A stretch of DNA of 64,000 nt from Sympetrum striolatum (GCA_947579665.1 CANPUZ010000061.1:124001-188000); one strand, 5' to 3'. Numbered from the stretch's first letter, positions 55,301 through 59,779 are shown. Numbers and translations are program-made. Notes: generated by a model not told the origin, from the letters alone.

Positions 55301-58073
55301 AACATATTTCTGCTTAACGAAGTTGGCTAACTGTGGAATCTTTGTTTGTTTAGGGAGAGAGGACCAAGTTGCGTTCGAGGCGGAACCGCATCGTGTACTC
55401 GGACAACGATGATGAAGACGACTCCAGCGATGAAGAGTATGACGAGAACTCGTCTTTGATCGAAGAGGGGATGGAGGAAGGGGAGGAGGATGATGAAGAG
55501 GAAGAAGAAGAAAGGTAACCTAACTGTTGATAACATTCATCGCCTAAGAATAAATGAACATGAATTTTTGTTCCAGATTTAATCCTCGAGTACTTGCGTC
55601 TGGGTCGAATTGACCCATGTGAATTTTAAAATTCCATACCTTTTTATTAGTGCTCTTTCACTTCTTCTTTCTCGTATTAGCTGAGTTTTGGAACGTTCTG
55701 AACAAGTCATGCATTTTCGCCGGAAATGGAAGTTTAATTATTTAAACAAATTTCTCTTAGCGGTAGTGCCAGGTAGATGGAAGACCTTTATGTTAAATAT
55801 TGCATTTTTGACCTTGTTTCCGCCTTAACTTTTAGAAATATTATATAAATTTCATATAATCAACAACTATTATTAATATATTAAATTTTATTTTTAAACA
55901 GTTAACTTTTTATACGCAATATTCCAAATTCATCGGCAATATACTCGGCGACAGAGCTATCGAATTTCTACAATATTAAAATTATTTAAAAATATTCATT
56001 TGATTTTATTTTAATAGCAGGTTAACCATTGATTAATATGGCATTATCACTAAAGAATTAAAAATTTATTCACTACATTTTGAGACAATTTACCCCTTAG
56101 GAAGATATCTGGTTGATTCCACCCAACGTGAGTACTGACGTGAGGATTAGGGACGCAAGTACTTGAGGGTTAATAGTCTCCCTAGTATAATTAGGAAGAA
56201 TCATGAAAAAAAATTTCAGAATTAAAGATTTCAAGTTGGTAAAAGTTGTCACTGTGCTCACATATTTACGCAAAAAAAATTTAAATTGAGAAATATTTTA
56301 GTCTTTCACAACAGGCCTAAAGTTTGATTTTTTTGGCAAAAACTAAGATTTTCATTTTTTTTAACATATATACAAACAAATTTTTGTTTTCAAGTACAAA
56401 AATATAAGGTTTAGAATGTTAATTAACAGCATACAAAATATATATATCTGTCATGTAACATTTACAGCTCCAGGATCAGCATGAAAACCTTAATTTTTTA
56501 ACAAGTACACATTTTTCAAATTTCAACCCATCTATATGATTATTTTCTTTTATTTTGTTTGCAGTCTAGGAATTGTGCAGGGTTTTGAAAAGACAGAAAT
56601 GTCACACGAGAGATGTAATATTTTTATACTGTTAATTAATCAAATGGTTTTTGAGTTTCTGGGTGAGGAGTGATGAAGATCCGGGATTGAGCGTGGGCTT
56701 GAGGTAGAGTCTCTGCAGACTCCCTCGCTTTCGCAATGAATCGAGAAGCTTTGATCTTATCTGACCTTTCACAGATCTTGTGTTTATATCTGTTCCAAAT
56801 TCCCATAGATTATTTCATCATTGAAGCAGTTAGTGTAATTTTTTTACTGTCAATTTAACTCCGCTAACATTAACAATGGTGTGCCCCATCTGGAATCCAA
56901 CTGGAAGTAGCAGAGAGGTATAAAGTAGATTGTTATTGGGATAAAGTCGAGTTTTAACGTTTTCCCAAGTTTGTAAGCTGTGTGACTTTATCTAGTTTCA
57001 GGCGAATATTTGTCAGTTGAACTGTTTGTCAAGGTGGACAAGCACACACTTTCTTTTATTATGCAAGATTAATGCATAAAAAGTTATATTTTTTATTAGT
57101 TTAACTCCCCCGTCATGCATGACAGGTCTTAATATTAATTATTTGGTAGAAACGGGACCTGAAAAGCCATCTGTGTTGTACAACGGCGCGACTGACGGAG
57201 GGTAAAACAAATTTCTGGATACAGCGATGAGTTAATATTTTCTCAAGTGATGAGTTCAGGCTTAACTTTGTGGTGGAAAGATGCAATGAGACAATTGTTG
57301 ATCTTCAAGAAAGCACAGTGCAAACAGCTGACTTGCAAGATGCTTATCCACTTGTTAATGTAGAAGAAAGTCTCACTAATCAGTGGTAGCAAATATGCGA
57401 TAAAATGGAAGATATGTGAATAAGGAAAATTAAGAGGAATTAAAATACAGAAATAATTTTAAAAATTGCGATCATTATTATGTTTGATTGTAAATAAAAC
57501 TTAATCCTCCCCCCAACCCAACCCATCCCCGGGGCAACGTTGCTGTGTGTCAACGGGTAATTTCTAGCAAAATCACGAAAAATCTTAATTTTCATCGTAG
57601 AACGTCGATCAAAAGACGCATGTATATATCTTGGGACGAGTGAGACAAAGAAGATAATCAGTTGTTTGTCATTTGAATTGTTTATAACTTTTTAAATCAT
57701 ATTCCAAGCAGTCAGTTTTTAAATGGTCCCCCCTGATGGGAGGGTCGGGTGATCCCTAGCTGGCAAGGGCCTAAGGGTCCGGATTAGGACAGGGACCCTC
57801 GAAATTTCTACCTGATAAAAAGTAACAGTAAAACCCCCAGATATTTACCATTAAAAGAAATATTTTACTTTCACCCGAATCAACGGGTGCTTCTGCTAGT
57901 GACTATCTAAATCTATGAGTGTATCTTAAAAGGGATTTATGTCCATTGAAATAGAATGATTTAACCCAAGATTAAACTTATTGACTTCTCTTTTCAGTTC
58001 GGATGGGGATGATGACGATGAAGAGGATCGTCTGGCCACGAGCGATGCGTTTGCACTCAACATGCTCCAAGGG
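22260..58073 (+). CDS. PPM1G: PPM1G-type (PP2C-gamma) serine/threonine phosphatase, 5' eight exons
   Basis: Joined exons 22,260-22,370, 25,347-25,626, 28,741-28,863, 32,934-32,975, 36,794-36,868, 51,214-51,287, 55,354-55,514 and 57,998-58,073 give 942 nt, exactly 314 codons without a stop, all with GT-AG borders. The start MGAFLSEPV fits the PPM1A/B/G N-terminus; Gly2 could be myristoylated, as known for PPM1A/B. R33, E37 and D38 (WRFTQED) and D57 (VYDGHGG) match PP2C phosphate and metal ligands. Residues about 131-314 form the acidic Ser/Asp/Glu-rich insert that sets PPM1G apart from other PP2Cs; it includes a basic KLRSRRNRI patch and dense acidic runs. The usual continuation (a TTAVVAL-like strand and ANAGDSR) is absent, so the remaining catalytic exons should lie past 64 kb. 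PPM1G enzymes are Mn/Mg-dependent nuclear phosphatases linked to splicing and histone handling; that role is from the family. Confidence 0.92.
22371..24217. other. Intron 1, 5' part: nothing recognised
   Basis: AT-rich intron sequence without shared repeats or coding motifs that I can see. Confidence 0.4.
24218..24330 (+). mobile_element. Tc1/mariner-like end fragment
   Basis: The phrase AGTGGAACCTCGGTTCACAA after a TATAA flank, followed by GAACCGAGACAATTTCTCCC, resembles ends of mariner/Tigger-type elements. The opposite end was not found, so this is a fragment. Confidence 0.35.
24345..24445. repeat. 41-bp tandem repeat, about 2.4 copies
   Basis: The word CGTAATAATT starts at 24,351, 24,392 and 24,433, a constant 41-bp step. 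The unit is AT-rich, with TTTTCGTAGTATATTTTATA inside. Confidence 0.85.
24455..25262 (-). repeat. B-box module array B (four units)
   Basis: On the - strand B-box-like words occur at about 24,590, 24,754, 24,924 and 25,090, spacing 164, 170 and 166 bp. The last reads GGTTCGATTCC, a full B-box match. One end has the GCTTGCATACTGCAAGC hairpin (24,467-24,483). The other end has the family's CTATCTATCTATC tract and TGAATGAATCTGGAGAAGGA. Both ends recur in the other arrays, so the array is a mobile unit with an internal satellite. Confidence 0.7.
25347..25626 (+). CDS. PPM1G: PPM1G-like exon 2 (residues 38-131)
   Basis: Preceded by TTTCCCACAG. Begins DNHSCFPSLDDKTSLF and contains VYDGHGGAEVSRYVADLLPD with the Asp57 metal ligand and the Gly-rich loop, then an amphipathic Leu/Lys/Ala region. 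The donor is TCAG|GTATTT, leaving one base (phase 1). GC content is clearly above the surrounding intron. Confidence 0.92.
25655..25850 (+). mobile_element. Lone terminal repeat related to the 14-18 kb transposon
   Basis: Starts GGGTCATTCCATGTCAACTG, close to the outer end of the long-TIR transposon, and continues with AAATGCCAAATTTTAG and GAGATATGGCTATG. No second end follows before the RTE fragment, so it is a solo end or deleted copy. It begins only 29 bp after the exon 2 donor. Confidence 0.55.
25900..26470 (-). pseudogene. RTE-like LINE, C-terminal fragment
   Basis: The - strand frame 26,350-26,042 reads GSTITSNGSCTEEIRSRTAQ, FVKCFIWSIVLYGSETWTL and NEEVGGELRKT, the typical end of RTE-clade RT proteins. 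Upstream, MKVNIEMSKVMKVSTKAG is visible at about 26,340-26,455 in another frame. 5'-truncated and frameshifted. Confidence 0.75.
26560..26860 (-). mobile_element. Penelope-like element end relic
   Basis: Contains ATGTATTTCGACTTCCATGA and AGTCATCGTCAGGC, phrases I associate with ends of Penelope-like retroelements in arthropods. No reverse transcriptase or GIY-YIG frame remains next to it. The main support is the hammerhead-like core at 26,645-26,671. Confidence 0.5.
26630..26690 (-). ncRNA. Hammerhead ribozyme-like core
   Basis: The - strand reads CTGACGA, then the self-complementary stem GACTTC-ATG-GAAGTC, then GAAA: the invariant CUGANGA ... GAAA core around a perfect 6-bp stem II. After GAAA, AUACAUAU can form a short stem III leading to a UA (UH-type) cleavage site before GCC. 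Stem I (ending TTAGC against GCCGC) is weak, with only two firm pairs. Penelope-like elements are known to carry minimal hammerheads. Activity is untested. Confidence 0.5.
27653..28630. mobile_element. Non-autonomous hAT element with 8-bp TSD
   Basis: The 978-bp element is flanked by exact CGTTACAG duplicates (27,645-27,652 and 28,631-28,638). The inverted ends are TAGAGTTGGGCGATTC on the left and, complemented, TAGTGATGGGCGATTC on the right. GAATCGATTC-type words are dense near both ends. No transposase frame. Internally a 53-bp unit repeats nearly three times at 28,305-28,460. A relative with the same ends is at 35,529-36,358. Confidence 0.9.
28305..28460. repeat. 53-bp tandem repeat inside the hAT element
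   Basis: TTGGAATACTACGGTACTGC starts at 28,305, 28,358 and 28,411. The copies differ at a few bases. Confidence 0.85.
28741..28863 (+). CDS. PPM1G: PPM1G-like exon 3 (residues 131-172)
   Basis: Preceded by GTTCATTCTTTTCAG. Encodes VDDDAESDESEDSVKNLF then KEAKMPLQALIAKYGKAM. The second half corresponds to the MTIEELLTRYG-like helix of vertebrate PPM1G. 123 nt, phase 1 at both borders; donor GTTAGT. Confidence 0.9.
29249..29419 (+). pseudogene. Myb/SANT-like domain remnant
   Basis: KRQRTPNFNEYEAELLIDLA ... ENKKTDGK, a TAA stop, then KEKELAWQKIVSEFNSLPGD. This matches the first helices of the Myb/SANT-like DNA-binding protein found beside Harbinger nucleases. Confidence 0.55.
29430..29612 (-). 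pseudogene. HARBI1-type nuclease N-terminal remnant
   Basis: Sixty codons containing RRNHDARVNPFDNLSETKLY and ERYRLRKYHL, the usual start of Harbinger nucleases before the helix-turn-helix. It ends in a stop with no catalytic part. Confidence 0.5.
30320..30480 (+). repeat. Repeat family R2, copy 1
   Basis: CTATCGGTAGGTTTGTGCAG, TTTTTCACACC and GCGGATATTTTTTCCT recur at 32,605-32,700 on the + strand and inverted at 37,860-37,965. Non-coding and of unknown family. Confidence 0.65.
30590..31215 (-). repeat. B-box module array C
   Basis: Units with AGCACCGAACCATGGA (30,855) and GCATCGAACCCATGAC (31,033), a 177-bp step, and a more degraded unit near 30,690. It ends in the shared CTATCTATC tract and TGAATGAATCCGGAGAAGGA. 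The hairpin-like end AGCTTGCACACTACAA at 29,962 may be its other border. Confidence 0.6.
31216..32068. other. Intron 3 part, no clear feature
   Basis: A segment near 31,640-31,700 (TGCGTATTATAATTGG and TACGGTA) looks like the end of an AT-rich MITE, but its partner end was not found. No coding frame. Confidence 0.3.
32071..32839. mobile_element. Pogo/Tigger-like MITE with TA duplication
   Basis: The 769-bp element has ends CAGTCAAATCTC and GAGATTTGACTG and is flanked by TA on both sides. Near the ends are GTCGGGAC and GCATAGTA words in inverted layout. Repeat R2 (copy 2) lies inside it at 32,605-32,700. No transposase frame. Confidence 0.75.
32934..32975 (+). CDS. PPM1G: PPM1G-like exon 4 (residues 172-186)
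   Basis: A 42-nt exon after TTTCTTTCCAG, encoding (A)SESSEDEDKDAAS. Phase 1 at both ends; donor GTTAGT. Acidic and Ser-rich, with casein kinase 2-like SSEDED context. Confidence 0.85.
33149..33628. mobile_element. Pogo/mariner-like MITE with TA duplication
   Basis: The 480-bp block between TA dinucleotides has left end CAGTAAAACCTGTCTAAGG and right end (complemented) CAGTAAAAACTGTGAGAGGC, similar over about 24 bases. It is another family than the 32-kb element. No coding frame. Confidence 0.6.
33650..34770 (-). repeat. Helitron-like repeat family R3, two tandem copies
   Basis: Two units of about 560 bp repeat TACTGTCGCATTTTTAT, a GAACCA(G/A)GATCAC phrase (33,797 and 34,352) and AGTCG.ACA.A phrases. 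The GAACCAGG phrase on the - strand is GGTTCGAATCC in the first unit, another B-box-like word. The block ends at 34,736-34,765 with a CTAG followed on + by a hairpin-forming GCCCATTGATTCTCAACGG, which on - is a Helitron-type 3' end. Related pieces are at 43,870-44,120 and 47,550-48,110. Confidence 0.6.
35123..35195 (-). other. 73-nt tRNA-like sequence with Pol III terminator
   Basis: The - strand fits the tRNA template exactly in length. It has acceptor GGCCGGG with CCCTGTC (five Watson-Crick pairs, one G-U, one mismatch), D stem GCCT/AGGC, T arm CCGGG-TTCAATT-CCCGG and a weak anticodon stem. TTTTTT follows after five bases (35,113-35,118). Position 33 is G instead of T, and the anticodon position reads GGA without a serine-type long arm. 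It is more likely a tRNA-derived SINE head or pseudogene than a functional tRNA. Confidence 0.55.
35240..36540 (-). pseudogene. RTE-like LINE fragment split by a hAT element
   Basis: The right part (36,360-36,540, - strand) reads the catalytic FADD region (ITFADDLVILADD) and MKIKIGKTKVMPVNCGD. The left part (35,240-35,527) reads YLGTMITNNWNSVAEIKARI and a C-terminal tail. Removing the insert 35,529-36,358 and one target copy joins IIEKVIN directly to YRYLGTM in frame. Confidence 0.75.
35529..36358. mobile_element. Non-autonomous hAT element nested in a LINE
   Basis: The 830-bp element has ends TAGTGATGGGTTGATTCC and, complemented, TAGTGATGGGTCGATTCG. The flanking 8-mers are TTTATAAT (35,521-35,528) and TTTATAAC (36,359-36,366), one mismatch. 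Same family as 27,653-28,630 by its ends and GATTC-rich borders. An internal pair of similar words around 35,910 and 36,030 (GCAGTTTGCATTTT / ACAGTTTGCGTTTT) is also present. Confidence 0.85.
36545..36715 (+). repeat. Repeat R1 copy 3 with (CA)n microsatellite
   Basis: Begins with a TCTCTATGCGTAGTATAGAGA palindrome-like hairpin, then the AATAGTTTTCACGTTAGAGC phrase, then a CA/CATA run at 36,656-36,708. It lies 80 bp upstream of exon 5. Confidence 0.7.
36794..36868 (+). CDS. PPM1G: PPM1G-like exon 5 (residues 186-211)
   Basis: Follows TTTGCATTCCAG and encodes GSTSPKASKAKEESESGGSS then GAAAS. 75 nt, phase 1 at both ends. The donor is GTCATT, weaker than the other donors. Ser/Lys/Glu-rich linker with one SP site. 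Confidence 0.85.
36990..37739 (+). mobile_element. Candidate solo LTR
   Basis: The 750-bp block starts TGTTGCAG, ends GTCACA and has ATAA on both flanks, but these flanks lie in ATA-rich sequence so the duplication is weak evidence. It is GC-richer than its surroundings. At 37,590 a CAGTATAAAAGTCG TATA box is followed by GC-rich sequence, as in LTR promoters. No primer-binding site or internal retroelement follows, so if correct it is a solo LTR. Confidence 0.45.
37830..38000 (-). repeat. Repeat family R2, copy 3
   Basis: The complement carries GTTTTCCTGCAGTGGATTCT and the GGTTTTTCACACTCCC phrase of the copies at 30.4 and 32.6 kb. Confidence 0.6.
38602..41511 (-). CDS. LINE ORF2: APE-type endonuclease and reverse transcriptase
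   Basis: About 970 open codons on the - strand. The endonuclease comes first: INCRSIKNKVADLE, GTESWL, IIGGDFNLPDIDW and ISDHKAIIIDF carry the APE-family Asn, Glu, Asp and His motifs. The RT domain follows: APGPEDIPARVFK, NYRPISLTS, HGFRKTRSCESQL, DFRKAFDKVPH, SGVPQGSVIGPLLFLVYIND and catalytic IFADD, with KYLGVTL and a C-terminal RPHLEYACSVWDP segment. Order and style fit the CR1/L2 group. The frame opens after a TAG at 41,512 and has no ATG before the endonuclease core, so the start given is the first open codon. It overlaps ORF1 by 16 nt in the -1 frame. Product: target-primed reverse transcription enzyme. Confidence 0.9.
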   Translation of the reverse strand, partial: VFLRLKGICGNASNSSGSDIGNKVNKQSNTLKITEQVEDEQQRVSRASPIVNELSIAIINCRSIKNKVADLEHLIRSNDSDIIIGTESWLTDDINDYEVFPKDFKIYRKDRQDKVGGGVFIAVKSSLRSSSHTYPNSCIESVWCTISQPNKPNLHVCAFYRPPNSSRHVLRNLNDEINFYSRKNNNSIMIIGGDFNLPDIDWQKHVVKKRARDNDSCRTLLNLIQKNSLHQLVKKPTRELTILDLFLTNTPERVSNTSVCDGISDHKAIIIDFDLNLVKHRKPKRRVYLYPRADFEGYRSKLMHEFLEYKTRAICLNTEETWNLFVRTMRDLMDKFVPSKLSNQINEPRWYNKETRRALKKQRRLHSKLKAAARQPNSINIDRVESEHKEAKSETKRIMRDALRQYKKKILCEHLEEDPKAFWSYVREVQGKEQTVGSLKDTCGNIVNDAKGKANILNDFFRSVFTSDDTSNTLPNVDKPESMSKITFREDGIIKLLQQIKPNKAPGPEDIPARVFKEVAESVAPFLKVIFDKSMSEGKVPKDWKIANVTPIFKSGPKDDPANYRPISLTSLSGKIMEHIIASSLMGFLETSNFIIRNQHGFRKTRSCESQLALLVHDVFNSAEKHKQVDAIFLDFRKAFDKVPHHKLLYKLEVAGINAQVINWIKDFLTDREQRVVLDGISSNLVKVTSGVPQGSVIGPLLFLVYINDLSNHIESNVRIFADDTVIYREIVSSEDRLALSNDLDRIMNWCDDWQLELNVEKCSVVNFFESKSIINDYSYSLRGVNLMSVESVKYLGVTLTNNLSWSAHIRNICGKALKKLGFVKRIVGRSEEKVRERCYLALVRPHLEYACSVWDPAEKCHIRDLEKVQRKAIRFVKNCYDKTASVTQMLQDAGWESLEDRRKIQRINLLNKFRETTFSDDVTDIMRPSCYMGRADTARKIREIDAKTNRFKNSFFPRSIRESNRLGK
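41496..42509 (-). CDS. LINE ORF1: SGNH-esterase-like protein
   Basis: From the Met at 42,509 (MASYRSVLARERK) the protein has 337 residues; the frame is open to a Met at 42,590, but that extension is hydrophobic and unlike the rest. It starts with a possible short coiled coil (ICRLERVVGELRSLVL), then a Pro/Ala/Gly-rich low-complexity region, then an SGNH hydrolase-like domain with IVLIGSSNVKRI (block I, GDSL-like Ser), VAHVGVND (block III, GxND) and GSGVHYTAEA (block V, His). ORF1 esterase domains are known in CR1-like LINEs. Stop TAA at 41,496-41,498. Confidence 0.85.
   Translation of the reverse strand: MASYRSVLARERKVDTDPLWARICRLERVVGELRSLVLGGGNTSMRGRVAPKTASVPSTSTTGARPRVNAGWSVAEAVMPTPNLSGSVLPLKPEWMVATRSGGAARAGKGNGEVTTNPIPIRNKFSVLESVDEPVRKAMPAPLPSKVAAPKGSRGGGIVLIGSSNVKRIVAPLRRRAEREGGDIRVTSWCIPSGHVAQVTGAVGAAARGTGCSRLRVVAHVGVNDACHRAPEDILRSFEDLNSEVERAQESLGIDVRLSICSIVPRSDCSRSVRTKIDGLNARMWEFCRGMGVDFVDLRPTLLSYPLALNGSGVHYTAEAASGVAHRIYEHCRFFLG
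43270..43860. other. Intron 5 part, no feature recognised
   Basis: AT-rich, only short frames. Confidence 0.35.
43870..44120. repeat. Repeat R3 fragment
   Basis: ACTAGTCGTGCAGAGTCGAG and AAAAATTTTAAAATGC phrases match the units at 33.9 and 34.5 kb. Partial copy. Confidence 0.5.
44121..47500. other. Intron 5 part, no feature recognised
   Basis: About 3.4 kb of AT-rich sequence with no long frame, no domain and no repeat shared with the rest of the window that I could see. Confidence 0.4.
47550..48110 (-). repeat. Repeat R3, diverged copy
   Basis: Shares the GAAACGCACGTAAAGTTCAT, ATTAAATTAAAAATAAGAGTC and CCCCTGACGAC phrases with 33.8-34.1 kb. Another related TATATATATA-AAATTCTCC start lies at 48,366. 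Confidence 0.55.
48741..48775 (-). mobile_element. Helitron-like 3' end
   Basis: The complement reads CATTGAGAATCATTGGG, a hairpin, then TACTTCTGCTAG: the hairpin-plus-CTAG arrangement of Helitron 3' ends. Confidence 0.5.
49960..50020 (+). mobile_element. Helitron-like 3' end, degraded
   Basis: Ends CCAGGCACTTCTGCTAG before T, the same last words as the other Helitron-type ends, but the hairpin upstream is weak. Confidence 0.4.
50350..50965 (-). repeat. Repeat R1, copy 4 (inverted, most complete)
   Basis: The complement matches 3,032-3,520, including the AGACACACAGACAGGCATGT region and the CCTAAACAATCAGTGTTACA phrase. It ends with the CTTTCTCTATACTACGCATA hairpin also seen at 36,545. Confidence 0.75.
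51040..51071 (+). mobile_element. Helitron-like 3' end
   Basis: CCTGTTGAGAATCAACGGG forms a perfect short hairpin and is followed after nine bases by CTAG and then T. This is the best of five such ends in the window. Confidence 0.6.
51214..51287 (+). CDS. PPM1G: PPM1G-like exon 6 (residues 211-235)
   Basis: After CCCATTTCAG it encodes GAKDDEEKPKENGLPEEEET then AKNGS. Donor GTGAGT, leaving phase 0. Acidic/Lys linker. Confidence 0.88.
51430..52080 (-). pseudogene. RTE-like LINE, C-terminal fragment
   Basis: The - strand reads VDEFSYLGSTLSWDGRCKDE, EVRKRIALAKEAFMKRRKLM and RLVKSLVWSVLL, then further frames with ETWTLRKEEVKRLEAFEMW and a HRQKKRVGQILRG segment. It is the 3' coding end of an RTE element, broken by frameshifts; the nearest AT-rich upstream part is not homologous. 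Confidence 0.75.
52130..53195 (-). repeat. B-box module array D (six units)
   Basis: B-box-like words on the - strand at about 52,293, 52,463, 52,620, 52,786, 52,954 and 53,128, spacing 157 to 174 bp. One border carries the shared hairpin GGCTTGCATACTGCAAGC at 52,160. The other border has the conserved last unit (CATGACATTGAGGTTC). Each unit starts with GCA.TTT.AAGT..C..GT and AGGACC words. Confidence 0.7.
53437..54204. mobile_element. Inverted-repeat element with a tRNA-Gly-like core and 15-bp flanking repeat
   Basis: Arms of about 190 bp (53,452-53,642 and 54,003-54,189) are inverted copies, with ends ACAAGGAGACTACACAGTG and complement. The outer flanks are the identical 15-mer TTCTTATTTATATTT (53,437-53,451 and 54,190-54,204). 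Between the arms is about 360 bp of unique sequence with a tRNA-Gly(TCC)-like unit. Neither a transposase nor a known family could be recognised. Confidence 0.75.
53655..53722 (+). other. tRNA-Gly(TCC)-like sequence
   Basis: A-box-like TTGGTGTAGTGGT, anticodon-region GGCTTCCAAT with TCC at 53,687-53,689, and T-arm GACCGGGTTCGATCCCG. This order and wording follow eukaryotic tRNA-Gly(TCC). The acceptor ends and anticodon stem no longer pair well, and a 16-base T run follows at 53,728. It is a tRNA-derived relic or a SINE head. Confidence 0.6.
54205..54732. other. Intron 6 part with a possible Penelope-like relic
   Basis: At 54,293-54,335 the text CGACTGGTTTCGACATTAAG resembles Penelope-like element ends. 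Its - strand keeps the GAAA part of a hammerhead, but the CUGANGA part is degraded. Nothing else recognised. Confidence 0.35.
54733..55301. mobile_element. TTAA MITE (piggyBac-like), copy 2
   Basis: Diverged copy of 10,861-11,418 through its whole length: AACAGCTGTGTGCGGTACTC, the GACGTCAGGCACACCC core and a GGGGTACTTTGGTACCCC palindrome. The right end GTCAAACAAGGGTTAA keeps TTAA; the left TTAA is mutated. It ends 52 bp before exon 7. Confidence 0.75.
55354..55514 (+). CDS. PPM1G: PPM1G-like exon 7 (residues 236-289), acidic domain
   Basis: After TTGTTTGTTTAG it encodes GERTKLRSRRNRIVYSDNDD, then Asp/Ser/Glu-rich sequence ending in a run of Glu. The basic KLRSRRNRI patch next to the acidic tract could be a nuclear signal; that is inference. 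Donor AAAG|GTAACC, leaving two bases (phase 2). Confidence 0.92.
55579..56173. mobile_element. TTAA MITE, second family
   Basis: The 595-bp block starts TTAATCCTCGAGTACTTGCG and ends CGCAAGTACTTGAGGGTTAA, so the ends are inverted and flanked by TTAA. A GGGTCGAATTGACCC palindrome follows the left end. Non-coding. Confidence 0.75.
56174..57480. other. Intron 7 part, no feature recognised
   Basis: AT-rich. Some phrases around 57,140-57,420 look coding-like but no frame stays open. Confidence 0.35.
57495..57899 (+). mobile_element. Helitron-like 3' end
   Basis: Ends with hairpin CACCCGAATCAACGGGTG (57,872-57,889), then CTTCTGCTAG and T. A second similar phrase, TGTGTCAACGGGTAATTTCTAG at 57,546-57,567 minus a clear hairpin, lies upstream. 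The start of the element was not found. Confidence 0.5.
57998..58073 (+). CDS. PPM1G: PPM1G-like exon 8 (residues 289-314)
   Basis: After CTTCTCTTTTCAG it completes Ser289 and reads SDGDDDDEEDRLATSDAFAL then NMLQG, with a GTGAGT donor, phase 0. It ends the acidic insert. The next expected segment is the TTAVVAL-like catalytic strand. Confidence 0.9.
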
Positions 58074-58189
58074 GTGAGTAACCAGTCAGAGAGGTGTCAA
58101 GAATCTCAATAAGACCTTGTTTTTAATCTGAAAGTAAAAAAATCTGATGTGGCCAGCTTATATAAGTTGTAAATATTTATCTACTACAG

Positions 58190-58265
58190 TATATTCGAGC
58201 TCTATAATCAATCTAAACTTGGAAGATATATACAAATACATTTTTTGTAAGTTTTACAAATATAT
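58190..58265 (+). repeat. Repeat fragment shared with 11,970-12,060
   Basis: CAATCTAAACTTGGAAGATA and ACATTTTTTGTAAGTTTT resemble the block just upstream of R1 copy 2. Confidence 0.5.
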
Positions 58266-58269
58266 ATAT

Positions 58270-59395
58270 ATAGTTTCTTCTCCGGATTCATTCATATATA
58301 TAGGGATATAGATAGATAGGAAGGATACTAATTCACAGGCTAAACCACAAGTGTTATTGATTTGAAATTTTTACGACGTATTGGCTATAATGTGTAACCA
58401 CAAGAAAAATTGCGATTTTGAAGCTCAGTGTCATGGGTTCGATTCCAGAGGGCCCCTGAAAGTCCTGATTTTTTCCATTTAAAAGCAATGCTTTGATTTT
58501 CGGGAATGTTTCAAAAATACTTCCCGGATAGGTAGAGAATAAAAACTCTAGGAGTCTATAATTATGATCATGATCTATCAAAAACATTTATGACTTTCAC
58601 GAAAAATATCCTGGGTTCGATGCTAGGACGATGCAAATATCTGCCCTTTAAAGTACATGGTAGTAGTTTTTCATTATTTATTTTGATGCACTTTTTGAAA
58701 TGATAGGAAATTCTTGCTTTGCTAGAAGATGTATATTTAGAATCGGTTTTTGAAGAAAATTCAGATAAGACCTTACTATTCCTGGGTTCGATGCCAGAGC
58801 ACATTAAGATTTCTCTCATAAGGAATATAAGGGAAAAGTAGGACGTCGTTTGAGGCAGTTGCAGCCAATATTTCTGCTTGAATTCTCAAACATACTTAGG
58901 GATGATGCTCTTCTATTGTATTGCTTAGGAAGTATCACCAGAAAGACCTGGGTTTGATGCTGGGCAGTAAATATGTTGCCCATTTAAAATACATGGTAGT
59001 AGTTTTTCATTATTTTTTTTGATTTACTTATCGAAATCATAGGAAGTTCTTGCTTAGATAGAAGATGTAAATTAAGACTCGGTTTAAGAAAAAAATTAAA
59101 TAACACCATGCTGTTCTTGGGTTCAATGCCAGAGCTCATAAGGAATATATGTGAAAAGTAGGATGTAGTTTGAGGCAGTTGCAGCCAATATTTCTGCTTG
59201 AGTTTTCACACATAGTTAGAAATGGTGATCTTCTGTTGTTCTGCATAGTAATTACCACCAGGAAGACCCCGGTTCGATGCCGGACAGAGGAATTGCAGCG
59301 AATTTCAAGAATATTTTCAATACTTTTTCTACTTCTGAGGACCCTCTCGTTTTGAGAACGACTTGAAATTTGTCTTATTTTACTCATATATATAA
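58270..59395 (+). repeat. B-box module array E (six units)
   Basis: On the + strand GGTTCGA-type words stand at about 58,436, 58,613, 58,789, 58,948, 59,118 and 59,270, spacing 152 to 177 bp. The first reads GGGTTCGATTCC, a full B-box match. Each is followed by a variable tail and a CATTTAAAA.ACATGGTAGTAG or GAGGCAGTTGCAGCC phrase. The left border has the GGATTCATTCATATATATAG and GATAGATAG terminal words that end arrays B and C, here in opposite orientation. Confidence 0.75.
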
Positions 59396-59779
59396 CAACT
59401 ATATAACTATAACTATATAACTATAACTGTATAAAAAGAACAACATATAACAATTTCCGCTGGTGCAGCGTTCTTGAAGACTTTGATCGACATGAGCCTG
59501 GAAATGATGACTGAATGAAGACTGCCCGTTGGAGCCTATGGTTCCATCAGGAGTGCTGAAACCCACATTCCTTCTTCCTCACCTATTCTTTCATCCCTCT
59601 CTGTTTAATGTATGAATGTCGCCTGCCCTGCAAGCGTAATTGCAAGGTTGTATCAGTAATCAACTTAAGTATGTTCACCGTTCCATTAATTTTCTCATAG
59701 CTTTTCTCTCACGCATTGCCATTAATCTGTTTCGGCTTTCTCGTAACTTTAATTCAAGAGTAGGGGTTATTTAAAAAGC

